Assembly: GCA_963520725.1 (NCBI GenBank)
Contig: CAUQSG010000016.1
Coordinates: 1 to 28,039, forward strand
Direction: 5' to 3'
Length of the DNA stretch: 28,039 nucleotides
DNA from: JABCPE02 sp963520725
Lineage (GTDB): Bacteria > Bacteroidota > Bacteroidia > Flavobacteriales > Weeksellaceae
Shown here in pieces: positions 24,326-28,039 of the stretch. The first letter of the stretch is position 1. Every line of letters begins with the position of its first letter. Both the position numbers and the translations under genes were made by a program. The notes below the pieces were generated by a model. It saw only the letters and a list, made by a program, of their open reading frames with translations, made no database searches and was not told the DNA's origin.

Positions 24326-25270
24326 ATGAATAGAAAAGAATTTTTGAAAATACTGGGTGGAGGAGCTTTGGCAACGACACTTACGCCAAATGTTTTGTCA
24401 GCAAAGACATTTGATTCTAAAGATACGCCTCAAAAAATCACCATTCTTCATACCAACGACCAGCATAGCAGGATAGAGCCTTTTGAGGAAGGGCACAGCA
24501 GATATCCCAATCAAGGGGGATTTGCGAGGAGAGCCACTCTGATAGAGCAGATTAGAGGCGTGGAAAAGAATGTGCTTTTGTTCGATAGTGGCGATATTTT
24601 CCAAGGAACTCCTTATTTTAATATGTTTGGCGGCGAGCTGGAGTTTAAGCTCATGTCCATGATGAAATATGATGCGGCTACTATGGGAAATCATGATTTT
24701 GACAATGGTTTGGAAGGTTTTTTAAAGGTTTTACCAAATGCTAAATTCCCATTTATCTGCTCTAATTATGATTTTTCGAATACGATTTTGAAGGGAAAAA
24801 CACAGCCGTATAAAATTTTTAGAAAAGGAAATATTAAAGTAGGTGTGTTTGGTCTGGGAGTGAAATTGGAAGGACTTGTCGGGAAAAAATATTACGGCGA
24901 AACCAAATATCTTGACCCTGTTGCGACAGCTCAGAAATACGCAGATTTCCTTAGAAATACCAAAAAATGTGATTTGGTTGTTTGTCTTTCGCATTTGGGA
25001 TATGATTACGGACAGTCAGAAGATTTGGTTTCTGATAGAAAATTGGCTGCTCAAACTCACGGAATAGACATTATTTTAGGAGGGCACACGCACACATTTT
25101 TGACGGAACCAAATGTCCTTAAAAACAGCAAGGGCGTGAATGTTCTCGTGAATCAAGTAGGATGGGCAGGGATTCTGCTGGGAAGGATAGATTTTTATTT
25201 TGATAAAGATAAGAAAATCAGTAAAGTATCTTTCCAAAACCAACTTGTAGATAACAAGATAATCGTTTGA
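24326..25270 (+). CDS. Metallophosphoesterase equal to the N-terminal domain of 5'-nucleotidases
   Basis: The product has 314 residues. The N-terminus NRKEFLK followed by a Gly/Ala/Leu core looks like a twin-arginine signal with RK in place of RR. The di-metal site motifs are all present: HTNDQH (Asp45, His47), DSGD (87-90), GNHD (121-124) and GGHTH near residue 252. This is the catalytic domain of UshA/5'-nucleotidases. The substrate-binding domain is in the previous gene. The stop is TGA, which shows that TGA is a normal stop codon in this genome. recO follows after 4 bases. Confidence 0.9.
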   Translation: MNRKEFLKILGGGALATTLTPNVLSAKTFDSKDTPQKITILHTNDQHSRIEPFEEGHSRYPNQGGFARRATLIEQIRGVEKNVLLFDSGDIFQGTPYFNMFGGELEFKLMSMMKYDAATMGNHDFDNGLEGFLKVLPNAKFPFICSNYDFSNTILKGKTQPYKIFRKGNIKVGVFGLGVKLEGLVGKKYYGETKYLDPVATAQKYADFLRNTKKCDLVVCLSHLGYDYGQSEDLVSDRKLAAQTHGIDIILGGHTHTFLTEPNVLKNSKGVNVLVNQVGWAGILLGRIDFYFDKDKKISKVSFQNQLVDNKIIV

Positions 25271-25274
25271 TAAT

Positions 25275-25964
25275 ATGTTAGATAGAGGAATTCTTTTGTC
25301 ATATATAAAATATGGTGATAATGATGCTATCTTACATTGCTTTACCGAAAATGCTGGTTTTCAGAGTTTTTTCATGAGAGGGATTTATTCGCCTAAAAAC
25401 AAGAAAAAGGCTTATCTTACTCCCATGACAGAATTATATTTTACGATTTCTGATTTTCATAAAAAATATAATATACAGACAATCAGTAAAATAGAGAAAG
25501 TGAAAACTTTGGAAAATTATGAAGATATTCGGGTGTCATCTATTTTGTTCTTTGTGGCGGAATTCCTTCATCAGGTTTTAAAAACAGAGCTGGTAAATAC
25601 TCAGATTTATACAAATATAAAGGTTTTCCTGCATCAGTTAGAAAACCAAAACTATCAGGCTCATTATGCTTTTTTGGTCGAATATCTTAGAAGTCAGGGC
25701 GTGGCGCCTTTGTGCAGGGAAGAAAAATTTTTAGACCCAGAGTCTGGTTTTTTTTCGGAGAGTATTTGTCATCATTTGTTTGATGAGCAGGTTTCTGAGT
25801 ATTGGAAAAAAATGATTTCAAGTGAAGAAATCTACGATGTGAAGATAAAAAACAGCATGAAAGAAGATTTTTTGGATTCGGTGCTGGTATATTATAGTTG
25901 TCATTTTCCAGAATTTAAAATCCCAAAATCTTTGGATGTTTTGAGGCAAATTTTTTCTGAATAA
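25275..25964 (+). CDS. recO: RecO, recombination mediator protein
   Basis: The product has 229 residues. The N-terminal OB-fold starts with the typical RGILLSYIKYGDNDAILHCFTE and GFQSFFMRG, and a helical domain follows. RecO loads RecA onto SSB-coated single-stranded DNA with RecR and promotes annealing. The zinc-finger cysteines found in some RecO proteins are not seen as a CxxC set, as in other Bacteroidota. It lies between the nucleotidase and the S4-domain protein with gaps of 4 and 10 bases, so it is probably in the same transcript. Confidence 0.9.
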   Translation: MLDRGILLSYIKYGDNDAILHCFTENAGFQSFFMRGIYSPKNKKKAYLTPMTELYFTISDFHKKYNIQTISKIEKVKTLENYEDIRVSSILFFVAEFLHQVLKTELVNTQIYTNIKVFLHQLENQNYQAHYAFLVEYLRSQGVAPLCREEKFLDPESGFFSESICHHLFDEQVSEYWKKMISSEEIYDVKIKNSMKEDFLDSVLVYYSCHFPEFKIPKSLDVLRQIFSE

Positions 25965-25974
25965 TAAAATAAGT

Positions 25975-26406
25975 ATGCGTGTAGACAAATTTCTGTGGAG
26001 CGTTCGTTTTTATAAAACAAGAAGCATTGCCGCAGATGAAATCAAAAAAAATAGAGTTTCCATCGGCGGACAGCCAGTGAAAGCCTCGCGGGAAGTCCAT
26101 GAAGGCGATGTGGTGGAGATTAGGAAGAACCAAATCAATTATAAAATAGAAGTTTTGCAGATTCCTAAAAACCGCCTCGGTGCTAAGCTTGTTCCGCTTC
26201 ATATCAAGGATATTACGGATAAGGAGCAGTATGAAATATTGAAAATGAGAATGCTCTCGCAGGATTATTATCGTCAGAAAGGAGAGGGAAGACCCACGAA
26301 AAAAGACCGTAGGGATATGAGTGATTTTTTAGATAATGATAATGAGGAAGAGGACGACTGGGATGCTTTTTTTCTCGATATAGAGAATGAAGAAGACGAG
26401 GAATAA
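25975..26406 (+). CDS. S4-domain RNA-binding protein (Hsp15-like) with acidic tail
   Basis: The product has 143 residues. The S4 domain covers about 1-60 (MRVDKFLWSVRFYKTRSIAA, KASREVHEGDVVEI), as in Hsp15/HslR, which binds stalled 50S subunits carrying peptidyl-tRNA. A basic middle part (KGEGRPTKKDRRDM) follows. The last 26 residues are almost wholly acidic (DNDNEEEDD, DIENEEDEE), an addition not found in E. coli Hsp15. It starts 10 bases after recO. A ribosome-rescue role is likely from the family but not proved. Confidence 0.88.
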   Translation: MRVDKFLWSVRFYKTRSIAADEIKKNRVSIGGQPVKASREVHEGDVVEIRKNQINYKIEVLQIPKNRLGAKLVPLHIKDITDKEQYEILKMRMLSQDYYRQKGEGRPTKKDRRDMSDFLDNDNEEEDDWDAFFLDIENEEDEE

Positions 26407-26408
26407 AC

Positions 26409-26441
26409 TTTGTATTTATAAAAAGAAAATCCATAACTTTG
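26409..26441 (+). promoter_or_regulatory. Promoter of the small membrane protein before atpB
   Basis: TTTG at 26409-26412, a 21-bp spacer and TAACTTTG at 26434-26441 make one of the best -33/-7 matches in the window. The expected transcript start near 26448 lies only about 7 bases before the proposed TTG start. Confidence 0.65.
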
Positions 26442-26454
26442 CAAAAACTTTATT

Positions 26455-26817
26455 TTGAATAAAATAGATACCATTATTTACGCGTTTGCGACTGTATTCA
26501 TGGGGATTTATCTCTATCAGTATCCTGAGTATTATATATATATTATAGGGATTTTTTTCTCATTCCTTATTCTTAATTTTCTACTTTTCAAGATTTATAA
26601 AGGATTAAAGAAAATGTCTATGGCTGTGATGGCTTTCATGGCTATGAATTTTGGGAAAGATATTCTTTGGGCGTTTTTGTGGATGTTTGTAATTAAGAAA
26701 AATGAGGTCTTAGTGATGTTTTTGGCTCTTGTTTTTCTTCTGTTATCCATACCTCTATACCATTCTGTGCTTAGAGAAATAAAGAATAATCAAAAATCTG
26801 ATAAAAATCAATTATAA
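26455..26817 (+). CDS. Small four-helix membrane protein upstream of atpB
   Basis: The product has 120 residues with four likely transmembrane helices (about 5-20, 25-45, 55-80 and 83-103) and a charged C-terminus. The position before atpB recalls AtpI-type accessory proteins of ATP synthase operons, but I see no clear AtpI motif. No ATG fits the full frame: TTG at 26455 gives MNKIDTIIYAF, while the first ATG (26500-26502) would cut into helix 1. An exact promoter ends 13 bases before the TTG, which supports the upstream start. atpB follows after 55 bases with its own -7 box. Confidence 0.7.
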   Translation: MNKIDTIIYAFATVFMGIYLYQYPEYYIYIIGIFFSFLILNFLLFKIYKGLKKMSMAVMAFMAMNFGKDILWAFLWMFVIKKNEVLVMFLALVFLLLSIPLYHSVLREIKNNQKSDKNQL

Positions 26818-26844
26818 TTATTTTTTAAACTTAATTTATTTAAG

Positions 26845-26852
26845 TATATTTG
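26845..26852 (+). promoter_or_regulatory. -7 promoter box for atpB
   Basis: TATATTTG, an exact match, lies 20 bp before the atpB ATG. A T-rich stretch 20 bp upstream may act as the -33 region. ATP synthase genes may thus be made apart from the small upstream gene. Confidence 0.5.
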
Positions 26853-26872
26853 CAAATCAATAAAAATAAGAA

Positions 26873-27961
26873 ATGAACCAGAGAATTTATTCGCTATTTT
26901 TTGTTTTGATGTTCATGTTGTTTGGGAATACTGCTCTTGCTAGTGAACATGCAGATGGAGGTGAAAAAGCTTTTAATCCTTCTGAACTTATTAATCATCA
27001 CATTTATGATACTAATGAGTGGCATATTGCTACCTTCAATGAAGGTGAAGAGGGGGAGTTTCATATTACTATTCCTTTGCCAATAATTGTAAAAGATGGG
27101 AAGGGTTGGCATGTTTTTATGTCAAGTAGTGTGGCTCATGGAGAAGTAATAGATGGATATACTTTGGAGCATGGTGTTTTAGTGAATAAAGAAGGTTTGG
27201 AAAAAGCGCAAATTCCAGATTTATTCAAAGGAACTGAAAAGGTGTTTTACGACCTTTCTATTACTAAAAATGTTTTTGCATTGTTCATTTCTGTTTTGAT
27301 TATCTTAGGGTTATTCATTTCAATGGCAAATTCTTACAAAAAATCTTTAGTTCCTACTGGAGTAGCGAGATTTTTCGAACCAGTTGTGTTATTGATAAGA
27401 GATGGGATTGCAATTCCAAATATTGGTTCTAAACATTACAAGAAGTTTATGCCGTTCTTATTGACTATATTCTTCTTTATTTGGTTAAATAACTTGATAG
27501 GACTTGTTCCGTTTTTCCCTGGTGGGGCTAACCTTACAGGTAATATAGCGGTTACATTAGTTCTTTCTTTATTTACACTGTTTACTATTTTGCTGAACGC
27601 GAATAAAGATTATTGGAAACATATTTTTTGGCCACCAGTTCCATTTTTGCTAAAGCCGATTATGATTCCATTGGAGATTATAGGGATATTTACTAAACCA
27701 TTCTCATTGACCATGCGTCTTATGGCGAATATTACAGCAGGGCACATTATGATTTTAAGTATTATTTCATTGATATTTATTTTCAAAAATGCAGCTTTAG
27801 GAGCAGTTTCTGTGCCATTGGCGTTGTTCGTTTCTATCTTGGAATTGTTAGTTGCAGCTTTACAAGCGTATATATTTACAATATTATCAGCTTTATACAT
27901 AGGTATTGCAGTAGCAGAACATAGTCATGATGATGCACATGGACATGCAGAAGGACACTAA
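26873..27961 (+). CDS. atpB: AtpB, F0F1 ATP synthase subunit a
   Basis: The product has 362 residues, longer than the roughly 270 of E. coli. A signal peptide (about 1-23, ending TALAS) and a periplasmic stretch of about 100 residues precede the conserved membrane part, as is usual in Bacteroidota. The key helix reads TMRLMANITAGH, with the essential Arg that faces the c-ring. KKFMPFLLTIFFFIWLNNLIGLVPF is the conserved entry to the core. The tail HSHDDAHGHAEGH is His-rich. Subunit a forms the proton half-channels in the inner membrane. Confidence 0.96.
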   Translation: MNQRIYSLFFVLMFMLFGNTALASEHADGGEKAFNPSELINHHIYDTNEWHIATFNEGEEGEFHITIPLPIIVKDGKGWHVFMSSSVAHGEVIDGYTLEHGVLVNKEGLEKAQIPDLFKGTEKVFYDLSITKNVFALFISVLIILGLFISMANSYKKSLVPTGVARFFEPVVLLIRDGIAIPNIGSKHYKKFMPFLLTIFFFIWLNNLIGLVPFFPGGANLTGNIAVTLVLSLFTLFTILLNANKDYWKHIFWPPVPFLLKPIMIPLEIIGIFTKPFSLTMRLMANITAGHIMILSIISLIFIFKNAALGAVSVPLALFVSILELLVAALQAYIFTILSALYIGIAVAEHSHDDAHGHAEGH

Positions 27962-28009
27962 AAAGGAACTTTAATTTTGAATAATAATTTTAACTAAATA
28001 TTTTTTATT

Positions 28010-28039
28010 ATGGAAGCAGTAAAAGAGAAAGTACATGAA
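28010..28039 (+). CDS. Start of the next ATP synthase gene, probably atpE
   Basis: An ATG at 28010-28012 opens ten codons (MEAVKEKVHE) that run to the window edge, 48 bases after atpB. In ATP synthase operons subunit c (atpE) normally comes next. The visible charged residues are not typical of a subunit c start, so the call rests on gene order alone. Confidence 0.4.
   Translation, partial: MEAVKEKVHE

Noticed and set aside
1..28039. Search for mobile elements, CRISPR arrays, tRNA or rRNA genes
   Set aside because: No transposase, integrase, regular repeat-spacer pattern, terminal inverted repeats or cloverleaf-like sequence was seen by eye in either strand.

Overview
The window comes from an AT-rich genome of the Bacteroidota, class Flavobacteriia. 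A Chryseobacterium/Weeksellaceae-type organism is most likely, but the sequence alone does not prove the genus. Evidence: promoters of the Bacteroidota form (TTTG, about 17-23 bp, TAnnTTTG); start codons without clear Shine-Dalgarno sequences; family-typical proteins (DUF4139, DUF3098, split 5'-nucleotidase, long ATP synthase subunit a); and a TonB-dependent receptor with two lipoproteins. I see no rRNA, tRNA, CRISPR array, insertion sequence or phage gene. Most of the window is ordinary chromosomal core.

Layout, left to right. 1-1615 (-): a MuiA/DUF4139 protein cut by the window edge. 1735-2937 (+): an RsmB/NOP2-type rRNA m5C methyltransferase. 2938-6547 (-): the envelope pair DUF2339 and DUF3999. 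6670-7005 (+): secG. 7119-7986 (+): an outer-membrane protein gene broken by a frameshift. 8039-10168 (-): rsmA-mgtE. 10299-13012 (+): a tight run of ftsX, DUF3098, uppP and truB (division, lipid-carrier recycling, tRNA modification). 13039-17282 (+): a small Cys/His-rich membrane protein, a TonB-dependent receptor and two paralogous lipoproteins. 17331-20017 (-): a sugar aminotransferase, an unknown secreted protein and galE (surface polysaccharide precursors). 20174-20590 (+): a two-CBS protein. 20672-22442 (-): two tandem PAP2 phosphatase genes, the first carrying an in-frame TGA. 22502-23374 (-): dapA. 23555-26406 (+): a 5'-nucleotidase split into two genes, then recO and an S4-domain protein. 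26455-28039 (+): the start of the ATP synthase operon (a small membrane protein, atpB, and the first ten codons of probably atpE).

The best candidate for a little-described system is 13039-17282. A receptor with a ZnuD-like plug signature sits with two related, probably surface-exposed lipoproteins that share four motif blocks, and with a small Cys/His protein ending in an RAPP motif. I infer TonB-dependent capture of a metal or metal complex, perhaps zinc. The substrate is not shown by the sequence.

Two genes are disrupted: a frameshift near 7431-7437, and a TGA at 22224-22226 in a PAP2 gene. Both could be true pseudogenes or base errors in the assembly. Four hairpin terminators, two with perfect 13-bp stems, separate the main transcription units. 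No gene-free stretch reaches 300 bases; the longest are 23375-23554, 20018-20173 and 13399-13542.
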